Positions 15,114-21,482 of a stretch of 32,164 bases of DNA are shown in pieces. The DNA is taken from positions 1 through 32,164 of the IMG/VR virus record IMGVR_UViG_3300034418_003171, one strand, 5' to 3'. The notes under the pieces are model-generated. The model searched no databases and had not been told where the DNA came from. It saw only the letters and a list, made by a program, of their open reading frames with translations. This stretch comes from a virus. Numbering within the stretch: position 1 is the first letter of the stretch; every line of letters begins with the position of its first letter. Both the position numbers and the translations under genes were made by a program.

Positions 15114-15184
15114 TTCTCCTTTTGCCTATTTAACGAATATCACAAGATTGTGGATAGGTCAACATCTTTTTTAAAATAATCATC
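15114..15184 (-). promoter_or_regulatory. Leftward promoter P2 with palindrome-like element and DnaA-like spacer motif
   Basis: Leftward order: element GATGATTATTTTAAA (15184-15170; 12 of 15 match the palindrome of the 30.98 kb promoter), seven bases, -35 TTGACC (15162-15157), spacer of 17 starting TATCCACA, extended -10 TGA-TATTCG (15139-15134), leader GGCAAAAGGAGAA (15126-15114). Same architecture as the promoters at 13.86 and 30.96 kb. Drives 15107-13927. Confidence 0.7.
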
Positions 15185-15209
15185 GTTAATTTTACATAAA
15201 GTAACATCA

Positions 15210-15237
15210 GAAAAAATGGTAGCCCTTACGAGGGCTA
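15210..15237 (-). terminator. Rho-independent terminator, leftward
   Basis: Perfect 7-bp hairpin TAGCCCT-TACG-AGGGCTA (15220-15237) followed, on the - strand, by CCATTTTTTC. It ends leftward transcripts that have run past the HNH gene and antisense through rusA, just before promoter P2 starts a new leftward unit. Confidence 0.75.
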
Positions 15238-15254
15238 TCTACTATATCTAGTGC

Positions 15255-15728
15255 ATGGCACTACAGATATGTGAATTTAAAGTATATGGCACACCAATAG
15301 GTAAAGGCAGACCGCGCTTTACTCGTAATGGTCATACTTACACGCCAACCAAAACCAAAGACTATGAAAAGCGGGTTGCTTCGGCTGCATGGGCAGAAAT
15401 GAAACGACAGGGTATCCAGCCTACAGATAGGCGGGTCAATATGATAATTACAGCGTTCTTTGATATTCCTAAGTCATACTCAAAGGCTAAGACGATAGAA
15501 TGCCAATGTGGAATAGTTATACCGCCACGCCCTGATATAGATAACATCGGTAAAATCATTGCGGATGCTTGCAACAAAATTGTTTATGTAGATGACGCTC
15601 AAATTTGGTTTTTGGCTATGTCAAAGCAATATTGTGATCAAGGACAGCAAGCTCATGTCCATGTTAAAGTTCAGTGGGATGATCCGAGTAAGAATAGTCG
15701 GGACCATATAGTTCTCGCCACAATTTAG
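15255..15728 (+). CDS. rusA: RusA-family Holliday junction resolvase
   Basis: A 157-residue nuclease that resolves branched DNA made by recombination or replication before packaging. The RusA signature is clear: PIGKGRPRFTRNG (residues 14-26), YTPTKTKDYE, then RPDIDNIGKIIADACN with D94, D96 and K100, and YVDDAQI with D113/D114, spaced as the catalytic D70, D72, K76 and D91 of E. coli RusA. It is the only rightward gene in a leftward region, and its 3' end overlaps the HNH gene by 65 bases tail-to-tail. The ATG at 15255 has no strong ribosome-binding site and no clear promoter of its own is visible. Confidence 0.93.
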   Translation: MALQICEFKVYGTPIGKGRPRFTRNGHTYTPTKTKDYEKRVASAAWAEMKRQGIQPTDRRVNMIITAFFDIPKSYSKAKTIECQCGIVIPPRPDIDNIGKIIADACNKIVYVDDAQIWFLAMSKQYCDQGQQAHVHVKVQWDDPSKNSRDHIVLATI

Positions 15729-15996
15729 GCTGTCTGTGTATAGCTACCTTTGAGCTATCCCAAAGACCTTGATGATGCCCTTCGCACAATGGAATAGCGT
15801 CTAAATCAGAACGCTTCCTTGTGCTATATCTATCGTGAATGGGATGGTGCGCTGTGGTCGCTGACATTTGAACTTCATTAAAAGTTTTACAAATAATGCA
15901 GCGTCTTGATCTTATTGATTGTAAAAAGCGTTCATTCTTCTGTTTTTTGGATTTGTCTTTCAGTCCTACGGGCGGCTTGTTCGCCAAGTTTGTCAT
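15664..15996 (-). CDS. HNH-type nuclease (Ref / DUF968-like)
   Basis: A 110-residue protein with a compact HNH core: CIICKT knuckle, TTAHHPIHDRYSTRKRSD, then IPLCEGHHQGLWDS, giving two zinc cysteine sites plus the histidine pair, and a YGPDYS end. This layout (CxxC, AHH, R-SD-IPLC-HHQG) resembles phage Ref-type RecA-dependent nucleases and DUF968 proteins; which of the two I cannot decide. Last gene of the recombination operon, downstream of Erf and SSB, so a role in recombination or nicking is likely. Confidence 0.75.
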   Translation of the reverse strand: MTNLANKPPVGLKDKSKKQKNERFLQSIRSRRCIICKTFNEVQMSATTAHHPIHDRYSTRKRSDLDAIPLCEGHHQGLWDSSKVAIHRQPKLWRELYGPDYSYSDHPTEL

Positions 15997-16001
15997 GGAA
16001 A

Positions 16002-16346
16002 TTAACCTCTCTTCGCAAAAGGTCCATCTGTTCTTTTATCTCCGAGTTCACCATAGTCCCCTGCGATGATTTCAGAAATTCGTCCTTGATTGACATTGTA
16101 TTTCTCCGCTAATGCCCTTGTACTCATCCAAGGCTCTTGCAGATGCCATTGTAACACACTGTCTCTTATTTGTGGAGTTATGGGGTTCGCGGTCGCTGGT
16201 GCTTTTTGATTTTTGTGTTTTTTCCGCACCATATGACTAAGCGCGGATTGCACAGACGCCCTTATGAACATGGGGTCAGATGTGCCATCTTCCATTGCGT
16301 CCAGAAGTCGTTCTAATATTGCTCTAGCGCGTGGAATGTCGCTCAT
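16002..16346 (-). CDS. HTH DNA-binding protein
   Basis: A 114-residue protein: N-terminal helices (IPRARAILERLLDAMEDGTS), a basic linker (VRKKHKNQKAPATANP), then ITPQIRDSVLQWHLQEPWMS followed by TRALAEKYNVNQGRISEI, a helix-turn-helix like that of resolvases. It shares four bases (ATGA) with its upstream neighbour. Could be a transcription regulator of the recombination operon or a replication accessory protein. Confidence 0.6.
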   Translation of the reverse strand: MSDIPRARAILERLLDAMEDGTSDPMFIRASVQSALSHMVRKKHKNQKAPATANPITPQIRDSVLQWHLQEPWMSTRALAEKYNVNQGRISEIIAGDYGELGDKRTDGPFAKRG

Positions 16347-16588
16347 TGTAGAAACCTTTCTTTGATTAAGCCATTGTAATCGAAAACCATAAGGTCCTCT
16401 AACTCTGGGTGCATAATGATTATTATATTAGAGCCAAGTCCGTTACTTTCAGAGAAAATCGGGAAAGGACATAAGGTAATCGCTTCATTGTCAAACATAT
16501 CAAAAAGTTTTGGCAATGCGGCGCACATTTGCTCAATCGAAACGCCTTCCCCTCTAAATACTTCATATGGCTCAGTTTTATCTGTCAT
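16343..16588 (-). CDS. Unknown small acidic protein
   Basis: An 81-residue acidic protein, MTDKTEPYEVFRGEGVSIEQ, with a hydrophobic middle (GLGSNIIIIMHPELEDLMVF). Overlaps its upstream neighbour by 11 bases and its downstream neighbour by four. No family recognised. Confidence 0.5.
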   Translation of the reverse strand: MTDKTEPYEVFRGEGVSIEQMCAALPKLFDMFDNEAITLCPFPIFSESNGLGSNIIIIMHPELEDLMVFDYNGLIKERFLQ

Positions 16589-16991
16589 TTAATAACTCCA
16601 TTGGGTCAAAGCCTATTGCCTCTGACAGTTTCTGCATTACTGCCTCAAAGAATGTATTGAACTCTTGCTGGTCCATTTTGTCTAAAGCAATGCTGTCAGG
16701 GAAATAATAAACCCCGCCAAATTCGCTTGCTACAACCTGATAGTATCCACAGGCTATTTTAAGCTCTCTATGCAAATGCTCTGATGTAGGCCAGCGTCCA
16801 GTAGCCTTGACCACTTTCCCCAGAATTGACCAATACATTTTATGATGTTCGGGCGACCTGTCTCTTAAAGGCAATAAGGAGAATGCAGTGCCGCCCGAAC
16901 ACTGAGCCAACATTTCCGCATCATATGGAGTAGCTGGCTCAAGAACCCCGCTGGACATGCGTACTGTTATGCGGGGTTGTTCTTTCTTCAT
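16578..16991 (-). CDS. DUF1367-like phage protein
   Basis: A 137-residue protein with RSPEHHKMYWSILGKVVKAT, GRWPTSEHLHRELKIACGYY and YYFPDSIALDKMDQQEF, ending in a helix EAVMQKLSEAIGFDPMELL. This resembles the DUF1367 family, which sits beside recombination genes in lambdoid-type phages and has no firm function. Immediately downstream of ssb (17-base gap), fitting a role in recombination or replication. Confidence 0.65.
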   Translation of the reverse strand: MKKEQPRITVRMSSGVLEPATPYDAEMLAQCSGGTAFSLLPLRDRSPEHHKMYWSILGKVVKATGRWPTSEHLHRELKIACGYYQVVASEFGGVYYFPDSIALDKMDQQEFNTFFEAVMQKLSEAIGFDPMELLNDR

Positions 16992-17008
16992 ATCAGGACT
17001 TTTTCTTT

Positions 17009-17368
17009 TTAAAAAGGTATTGCGTCATCATAATCTGGGTCTGCTTTCTGTTGAGTTGGTGACATATTGACCTCATGCGATTTAGATCGTTGCCCCAGCG
17101 TTAAGCTGGACACTCTACATTGCAAATATTTATTGCCGTTATACTCTCGCCAACTTAAATCTCCGACAACGGTAAGTTGTTTGCCCTTCTCAATGTATGG
17201 AGCAACAGCTTCACCAGCTTTGCCCCAATAATTACAATCAAAGAAATAGGTTTCATTTGCTCTTTTGTCATTAACAGCCAGAGAAAATGAGCAAACCACA
17301 TCACCATTCTGAGTTGTTCTTATCTCTGCATCTCTTACTGCATTTCCGACCAATGTTATCATTTTCAT
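17009..17368 (-). CDS. ssb: Single-stranded DNA-binding protein
   Basis: A 119-residue OB-fold protein: MKMITLVGNAVRDAEIRTTQ, CSFSLAVNDKR, FFDCNYWGKAGEAVAPYIEK, GKQLTVVGDLSWREYNGNKY. After a short linker it ends DYDDAIPF, the acidic tip that recruits SSB-interacting repair and replication proteins. Shorter linker than bacterial SSB. The ATG overlaps the Erf gene stop (ATGA), so annealing protein and SSB are made together. Confidence 0.92.
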   Translation of the reverse strand: MKMITLVGNAVRDAEIRTTQNGDVVCSFSLAVNDKRANETYFFDCNYWGKAGEAVAPYIEKGKQLTVVGDLSWREYNGNKYLQCRVSSLTLGQRSKSHEVNMSPTQQKADPDYDDAIPF

Positions 17369-17973
17369 TTTATAATCTCCGCTTCACGGTTATTGTAAGC
17401 AAGCTCTAGTTCGCTTGCTCTGATGCTGTTAAAACCCTTTATATTAGAAATCAGGTTATGCACCTCAGGGCCAAACTGTATCATTTGATCCGCTGTCGCA
17501 TCGGTTAAAAAGGTTTCCAGCTTTTCCGCTCTGTTTAACATTTCCTGTTGCTGTCTTGTAAGGCGCTTTTCTTTGACGTCTTGCTTAACCTGCATTCTCC
17601 CCATGCCAACCGCTGTGTTGCCATCATCATCTGCGACTGCAATACCCGTTAAAGATAGCAAACCATATCTACGTGCATAGGTAATCGCGCCACCTAAAGA
17701 CTGCATGTCGCCTTTCTTGTATTCTAGGTACACTTTGCTGTGAAATCCCTCGCCTGTTTCATGGAGAATTTCCGTTCTTACATAAAAACCATGTTCATCT
17801 GCATTACAGCACTGTATAATAGCAAATCCATGTGCATGGAATACTGGAAAAACAGCGTCTTGAACTGATTGCAAGTCCGCATAGCTGTTTTTCAAAAATG
17901 GGTTTGTTGCGTTTTTTAAGGCGACCCCCATTTCACTTTGCGCTTTTGTAAACGCTTTGATTGCGTCAGTCAT
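17365..17973 (-). CDS. erf: ERF-family single-strand annealing recombinase
   Basis: A 202-residue protein of the ERF family, which anneals complementary single strands for phage recombination and genome circularisation. The family core is visible: FLKNSYADLQSVQDAVFPVF, YKKGDMQSLGGAITYARRYG, LLSLTGIAVADDDGN. The C-terminal third is a charged helical tail (RLTRQQQEMLNRAEKLETFL). It directly follows the Gp157 gene and precedes ssb, a standard phage recombination order. Confidence 0.9.
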   Translation of the reverse strand: MTDAIKAFTKAQSEMGVALKNATNPFLKNSYADLQSVQDAVFPVFHAHGFAIIQCCNADEHGFYVRTEILHETGEGFHSKVYLEYKKGDMQSLGGAITYARRYGLLSLTGIAVADDDGNTAVGMGRMQVKQDVKEKRLTRQQQEMLNRAEKLETFLTDATADQMIQFGPEVHNLISNIKGFNSIRASELELAYNNREAEIIK

Positions 17974-18455
17974 TATTTCATCCTTATTGATATAGTTTCG
18001 GGTCCAGCGACCAATTCGGCCCCATCAATCTGAACTCCAGCTTTCAGTTGATTTTTTATTGCTACTTTATCTGGTGTGATAGTCACCTTGCAGAGTTGAC
18101 TTGGTATCTTCCTTTCGTCGTGTATTAGCAAAGCCTCTGCGCCTTTGCGTAATGATATGGTTGCGAGTGTATGTGGTATTTTGCTTTGTCCCGTCCAAAG
18201 CAGTAGACGCTTTAGTGATAGCTTGAGACTATCGCGGCGTCTCTGAATTGTATTCTTGCGATTGCTGTATTTTTCTATAATGGTTTGAACGGCCTCATAT
18301 TGAGCATCGGTCTCTACGATTTGTTCAATAATGCTCCCTACAGCTTCCATAACATCTGTTTCCCCATCAAGTGTATCCCAGAATACTTCTAAGTCATCTT
18401 TAAACGGAGCAAGTTCCTCAGAAAGCATTGTAATAATTGCGCTGTCTAGTTTCAT
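17973..18455 (-). CDS. Gp157-family protein
   Basis: A 160-residue protein of the siphovirus Gp157 type: an N-terminal acidic helical half (EVFWDTLDGETDVMEAVGSI), a coiled middle (YSNRKNTIQRRRDSLKLSLK), then GQSKIPHTLATISLRKG and the strand PSQLCKVTITPDKVAIKN. Gp157 proteins are commonly found beside annealing and SSB genes; their biochemical role is not settled. Starts four bases inside the previous gene and shares its stop with the erf ATG. Confidence 0.8.
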   Translation of the reverse strand: MKLDSAIITMLSEELAPFKDDLEVFWDTLDGETDVMEAVGSIIEQIVETDAQYEAVQTIIEKYSNRKNTIQRRRDSLKLSLKRLLLWTGQSKIPHTLATISLRKGAEALLIHDERKIPSQLCKVTITPDKVAIKNQLKAGVQIDGAELVAGPETISIRMK

Positions 18456-18646
18456 GGGGTTTTTCTCCCGTGCGCAATTTCAATGGCCTTGTTAATAATA
18501 TCAGTCATTCCAACTGGTATTGATCGCTGCAAATACTTGAGGTGATCTATTTCACCAGCTTCATATTGATCGTCAACTTGTCGCTGATGATCAATGAAAA
18601 GTTTGATTAATTCATCCTTCAAGTCAGCTGTGCTGGGTCTTTTCAC
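18452..18646 (-). CDS. Small protein, first gene of recombination operon
   Basis: A 64-residue helical protein, MKRPSTADLKDELIKLFIDH, from a GTG at 18646 with AAGGAG seven bases upstream. It lies directly behind the leftward promoter of the 18.65-18.70 kb switch. Overlaps the Gp157 gene by four bases. No family recognised. Confidence 0.55.
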   Translation of the reverse strand: MKRPSTADLKDELIKLFIDHQRQVDDQYEAGEIDHLKYLQRSIPVGMTDIINKAIEIAHGRKTP

Positions 18647-18650
18647 GTCA

Positions 18651-18703
18651 TTCTCCTTAAATTGCCTGTTTACTTATCTATCGAAAATGATAAATAATGT
18701 AAA
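18651..18703. promoter_or_regulatory. Overlapping opposed promoters with operator (genetic switch region)
   Basis: Leftward promoter: -35 TTTACA (18703-18698), 17-bp spacer, -10 TAGATA (18680-18675), leader GGCAATTTAAGGAGAA (18666-18651). Rightward promoter: -35 TTTACT (18669-18674), 18-bp spacer, -10 AATAAT (18693-18698). The -10 of each abuts or overlaps the -35 of the other, so polymerase cannot occupy both. Between them is the inverted repeat TTATC-N10-GATAA (18674-18693), a probable repressor site. Controls the recombination operon on the left and the Cro-like and initiator genes on the right. Confidence 0.6.
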
Positions 18704-18725
18704 GAAAAAAATAGAAGGATTAACA

Positions 18726-18917
18726 ATGGAAGAAAAAACTAGCGGTTACATATCTGTTGAAGAGGCACGAGAGCGCCTCAAAGATAGGCGACTTAAATAT
18801 GTAGCGGAAAGCATAGGCGTTACATACATGAGCCTCAGTAGATTGATGAGAGGCGAAGGTAATCCCTCATTTAAGCTGTTGAGCGGCTTGACGGATTATT
18901 TTAATGAGAGGCCATAA
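18726..18917 (+). CDS. Cro/CI-type HTH regulator
   Basis: A 63-residue protein from the ATG at 18726, with AAGGA upstream. After a short acidic start (MEEKTSGYISVEEARERLKD) it has a five-helix HTH_3-like core: LKYVAESIGVTYMSLSRLMR then NPSFKLLSGLTDYF. The single small domain is like Cro rather than full CI. It sits beside the opposed promoters at 18.67-18.70 kb and probably binds the inverted repeat there. No CI-like repressor or integrase is present in the window, so lysogeny cannot be inferred. Confidence 0.75.
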   Translation: MEEKTSGYISVEEARERLKDRRLKYVAESIGVTYMSLSRLMRGEGNPSFKLLSGLTDYFNERP

Positions 18918-18941
18918 AAAAAGACCCCCGCTCGGAGGGTC
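18916..18941 (-). terminator. Hairpin with leftward T-run after cro-like gene
   Basis: Stem GACCC / GGGTC (18923-18927 and 18937-18941) with an inner CC/GG pair and GCTC loop. On the - strand it is followed by seven T; on the + strand no T-run follows. It would therefore stop leftward antisense transcripts before they enter the cro-like gene, and only slow or shape the rightward mRNA. Confidence 0.45.
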
Positions 18942-18992
18942 CAGATATGAGGCAGTTCGAACAGTAGTAAAACTTAAAGAGGATTAAGTTTC

Positions 18993-19682
18993 ATGTCCCA
19001 TTATATGACCGCTCTTGCCATGAAGCAAGTAGGATTAAAGCCAGCAACGAAAATAGTTCTTTATTGGCTTTCTGATCATCATAACAGCGAAACAGGAGAA
19101 TGTTTCCCTAGCCATAAAAGATTAGCGGAGCTTTGCGAGATGACAGACCGCAGCGTTCGCAATCACCTTGAGGAGTTGCAAAATTTGGGCCTCATAAAGA
19201 TCGTAGAGAGAAAGCGCGATAATGGCTCACAGACTAGCAATAGCTACCTACTGCAACTTATGGATACTTATGGCGACAACCACCCTAGGAAAAATATTCC
19301 TACCCCCTTGGAAAATATTTCCGACCAGCCAAGGAAAAATATTCCTACCCTTAACCTTGGAAATAATAATCATGTAATTGAACCTAATAGGGCAAAATCA
19401 AAAAGAGCTACTTCTTTGCCAGATCAATGGGTTCCAAACCAAAAGAATATTGCAGATGCAATATCAAGAGATTTTACAGAAGAGGAAATAACACATGAAG
19501 CGGAACAGTTCAGAAATTATCACCTTTCCAAAGGATCAACTTTCAAATCATGGGATGCAGCATGGCGCACATGGCTTGGCAACGCTAGAAAGTTTTCCAA
19601 AGCATATAACGCCAGAACAGGCGGCAATGCTCAAACAATGCTGTCAGCATTTGGTAAACTCGCAAATAGATTGCAAGGATGA
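18993..19682 (+). CDS. Phage replication initiator, lambda O-like winged-helix protein
   Basis: A 229-residue protein with an N-terminal winged-helix domain (residues about 1-85: MKQVGLKPATKIVLYWLSDH, CFPSHKRLAELCEMTDRSVR, LGLIKIVERKR), as in phage initiators of the HTH_36 type. The middle (about residues 97-125) repeats PRKNIPT twice and is encoded by iteron DNA. The C-terminal part (FRNYHLSKGSTFKSWDAAWR, WLGNARKF) is the segment usual in such initiators for contact with the helicase loader. By analogy with lambda O it binds the iterons inside its own gene. The ATG follows AGAGGA by nine bases. Confidence 0.82.
   Translation: MSHYMTALAMKQVGLKPATKIVLYWLSDHHNSETGECFPSHKRLAELCEMTDRSVRNHLEELQNLGLIKIVERKRDNGSQTSNSYLLQLMDTYGDNHPRKNIPTPLENISDQPRKNIPTLNLGNNNHVIEPNRAKSKRATSLPDQWVPNQKNIADAISRDFTEEEITHEAEQFRNYHLSKGSTFKSWDAAWRTWLGNARKFSKAYNARTGGNAQTMLSAFGKLANRLQG
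19284..19371 (+). repeat. Iterons: candidate phage replication origin inside initiator gene
   Basis: Two perfect copies of the 19-mer AGGAAAAATATTCCTACCC (19287-19305 and 19332-19350), an intervening related copy TGGAAAATATTTCCGACC (19309-19326) and a degenerate fourth copy starting TGGAAATAATAA (19358). Starts are 22-26 bp apart, about two helical turns, and each full copy is itself an inverted repeat (GGAA...TTCC). AT-rich DNA follows (19358-19420), suited to strand opening. The same layout defines ori in lambda O. Confidence 0.72.
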
Positions 19683-20004
19683 TTTACCATTCTTTGAAAT
19701 GGCTTTAGGGAAATTAACAGAGCCAGTAACTTCCAAATGGCTGTTTGGGCGTGTCGCAACGCTGCAAGCCCATTACTATACGCAAGCGATGCCAGAAGAA
19801 TTACTAGAGGCTTTAGGCATGGACTGGTATGAAGAGCTAAAAGACTTCCCTGCATGGGCTATCAGCAATGCTTGCAGATGGTGGATGAGCGCAGACAATG
19901 AAAAGCGAAGATACAAGCCAGTTTGCGGCGATATATCAGCAAGAGCAAAAACCGAATTGGGTATCGCCAGCATTATTAAATTACGCCTAAAACAACACGC
20001 TTGA
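19627..20004 (+). CDS. Putative helicase-loader / replication accessory protein
   Basis: A protein of 125 residues from the ATG at 19627 (MLKQCCQHLVNSQIDCKDDL), which overlaps the initiator gene by 56 bases; the frame is open back to 19495, giving up to 169 residues. Features: LTEPVTSKWLFGRVATLQAH, MDWYEELKDFPAWAISNACR, RWWMSADNEKRRYKPVCGDI. I recall this W-x-EEL-FPAWAI-ACRWW-RRKP-GDISAR pattern in proteins paired with phage initiators, in the slot of lambda P. Helicase loading is inferred from position; no ATPase motif is present. Confidence 0.6.
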   Translation: MLKQCCQHLVNSQIDCKDDLPFFEMALGKLTEPVTSKWLFGRVATLQAHYYTQAMPEELLEALGMDWYEELKDFPAWAISNACRWWMSADNEKRRYKPVCGDISARAKTELGIASIIKLRLKQHA

Positions 20005-20053
20005 TAATATATCTAACATGATTTAGGAATAAATAAACATACGGAGGTAAAAA

Positions 20054-20629
20054 ATGAGCCAGTGGGCGGCAAAAGAGATCGAACAGATTGCAGTTGAAGA
20101 TTTAATTCCATACGACAGAAACCCTAAAATTCATCCAGATACTCAAGTCAAACAGCTTGCAAATAGTATCCGTGAATGGGGTTGGACTATGCCTATTCTA
20201 GTAGATGAAAACACACAGGTAATTGCGGGGCATGGGCGTCTATTCGCAGCCAAAGAGTTAGACATGAAAGAGGTTCCTTGTATTAGAGCTACTGGATGGA
20301 CGGAACAGCAAAAGAAAGCCTATGTTATTGCAGATAATAAACTTGCAGAAAATGGCGAGTGGGACACTAATGAGTATTTTTCTCAGCTAAAGGAAATGAG
20401 TAATGACGGCTTTGATCTGGGACTTATGGGTGTTGATATTGATATGTCAGCTTTTAACTATAACCCAGTATATGAGCCAACATTTGATGCGTCAGAGATT
20501 GACGAAAGCAAGATGGTAAAGGCAGACCAATATATGCAGCGCGACCAAGAGAACAGATTGATGGGTCGGGAGGGGACAGAAGTAATCTGCCCTCATTGCA
20601 TGGAAACATTCGTATTTACGGGTAGATAA
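20054..20629 (+). CDS. ParB/Srx-fold nuclease-like protein with C-terminal zinc knuckle
   Basis: A 191-residue protein with a ParB N-terminal-like domain (residues about 8-100): VEDLIPYDRNPKIHPDTQVK, SIREWGWTMPILVDENTQ, then VIAGHGRLFAAKEL (the GxxR box) and YVIADNKLAENGEWD. The C terminus has EVICPHCMETFVFTG, one CxxC pair. Strong GGAGG eight bases before the ATG marks it as the first gene of a six-gene overlapping cassette. In phages this domain is often fused or adjacent to DNA methyltransferases and modification enzymes. Not a chromosome-segregation ParB; no parA or parS is seen. Confidence 0.85.
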   Translation: MSQWAAKEIEQIAVEDLIPYDRNPKIHPDTQVKQLANSIREWGWTMPILVDENTQVIAGHGRLFAAKELDMKEVPCIRATGWTEQQKKAYVIADNKLAENGEWDTNEYFSQLKEMSNDGFDLGLMGVDIDMSAFNYNPVYEPTFDASEIDESKMVKADQYMQRDQENRLMGREGTEVICPHCMETFVFTGR

Positions 20630-20925
20630 TGTCCATAGAAAGATTGTCAGAGAACTTGAGGAACGCGACCTATAAGTTCGCAAAGACAATGCCCTACATG
20701 CCGCATTTCTACACTGTTGGAAAAACGTGGGATGACTACAAAGAATTTCTTTGGACATGTCATGCAATACAGGAACATGGGATTAAGCAGCAGTTTTTCA
20801 AAGACCCTAGAAAATACTTTTATTTAGATGGTTGGCGATATTGGATTATGGACAAAGACCCCAATGACGCGGCAATCATAAACCGAGAGCGTGAAACAAT
20901 TAGGATGCCAAAATGGTCAGAATAA
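20629..20925 (+). CDS. Small phage protein linked to methyltransferase clusters
   Basis: A 98-residue aromatic-rich protein: MPYMPHFYTVGKTWDDYKEF, CHAIQEHGIKQQFFK, KYFYLDGWRYWIMDKDP and IINRER. I recall the pattern MPH-YT...F...I...G....Y.YLDG..YW.M....INR as a small domain, alone or attached to phage SAM methyltransferases. Function unknown. Shares one base with the ParB-like stop and overlaps the next gene by 13 bases. Confidence 0.6.
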   Translation: MSIERLSENLRNATYKFAKTMPYMPHFYTVGKTWDDYKEFLWTCHAIQEHGIKQQFFKDPRKYFYLDGWRYWIMDKDPNDAAIINRERETIRMPKWSE

Positions 20926-21482
20926 TTGTAAAAGCTATGCCATCCAGACAGCCGTATATTGATTATTTACGGAAATATTTGCCGCAAGCCGAATTTTGCA
21001 TGGACCAAGGTAAAGGCGCATTTGATACTTTTTTGCGTGCTTTGAAAATGGCTGGTACAGAGCCATGCATACATATGGAAGAAGATGTCATTTTGACCGA
21101 TGGGTTTTACAACAAGATACATGAGATCATAGCAAAAAAGCCCAATAACTTTATACAGTTTTTTTCGATGCGGCAGAAGGACCTTACAGAAGGTTCGCGT
21201 TGGGATAATAATTTTCTAATGAACCAATGTTGGTATGCACCAATGTTCTATTCGGAAAAGATGCTTAAGTATGCGATGGGATGGTACTTGAAAAATGGAA
21301 AAATACACCCAACAGGAACAGATACTATGGTGTGTGATTGGTTAAAGTCTCGCAAGGAAAAGTATTGGATACACTGCCCAAGTCTTGTTGATCATCGAAT
21401 TGGCAAGTCAGCTATAGACCCGCGCCGTTCTTCTAAGCGTCAATCACTAACATTTAGGAATGGTATATATGACGATTTATAA
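20913..21482 (+). CDS. Glycosyltransferase-like protein (GT-A type)
   Basis: A 189-residue protein: MVRIIVKAMPSRQPYIDYLR, a GKGAFDTFLRALKMAG helix, then the strand and acidic motif CIHMEEDVILTDGF at residues 52-64, equivalent to the DxD site where GT-A enzymes hold a metal and nucleotide sugar. Later FIQFFSMRQKDL, MNQCWYAPMFYS and HCPSLVDHRIG complete a short GT-like fold. Target unknown; lying between a ParB-like gene and a methyltransferase-like gene suggests sugar addition to modified DNA, but a surface or protein target is possible. AGGA upstream of the ATG; overlaps both neighbours. Confidence 0.65.
   Translation: MVRIIVKAMPSRQPYIDYLRKYLPQAEFCMDQGKGAFDTFLRALKMAGTEPCIHMEEDVILTDGFYNKIHEIIAKKPNNFIQFFSMRQKDLTEGSRWDNNFLMNQCWYAPMFYSEKMLKYAMGWYLKNGKIHPTGTDTMVCDWLKSRKEKYWIHCPSLVDHRIGKSAIDPRRSSKRQSLTFRNGIYDDL

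Noticed and set aside
20054-20629. Plasmid-type partition ParB
   Set aside because: No parA, no parS-like palindromes and no HTH centre domain; only the N-terminal ParB/Srx domain is present, and the context is a modification-like cassette.
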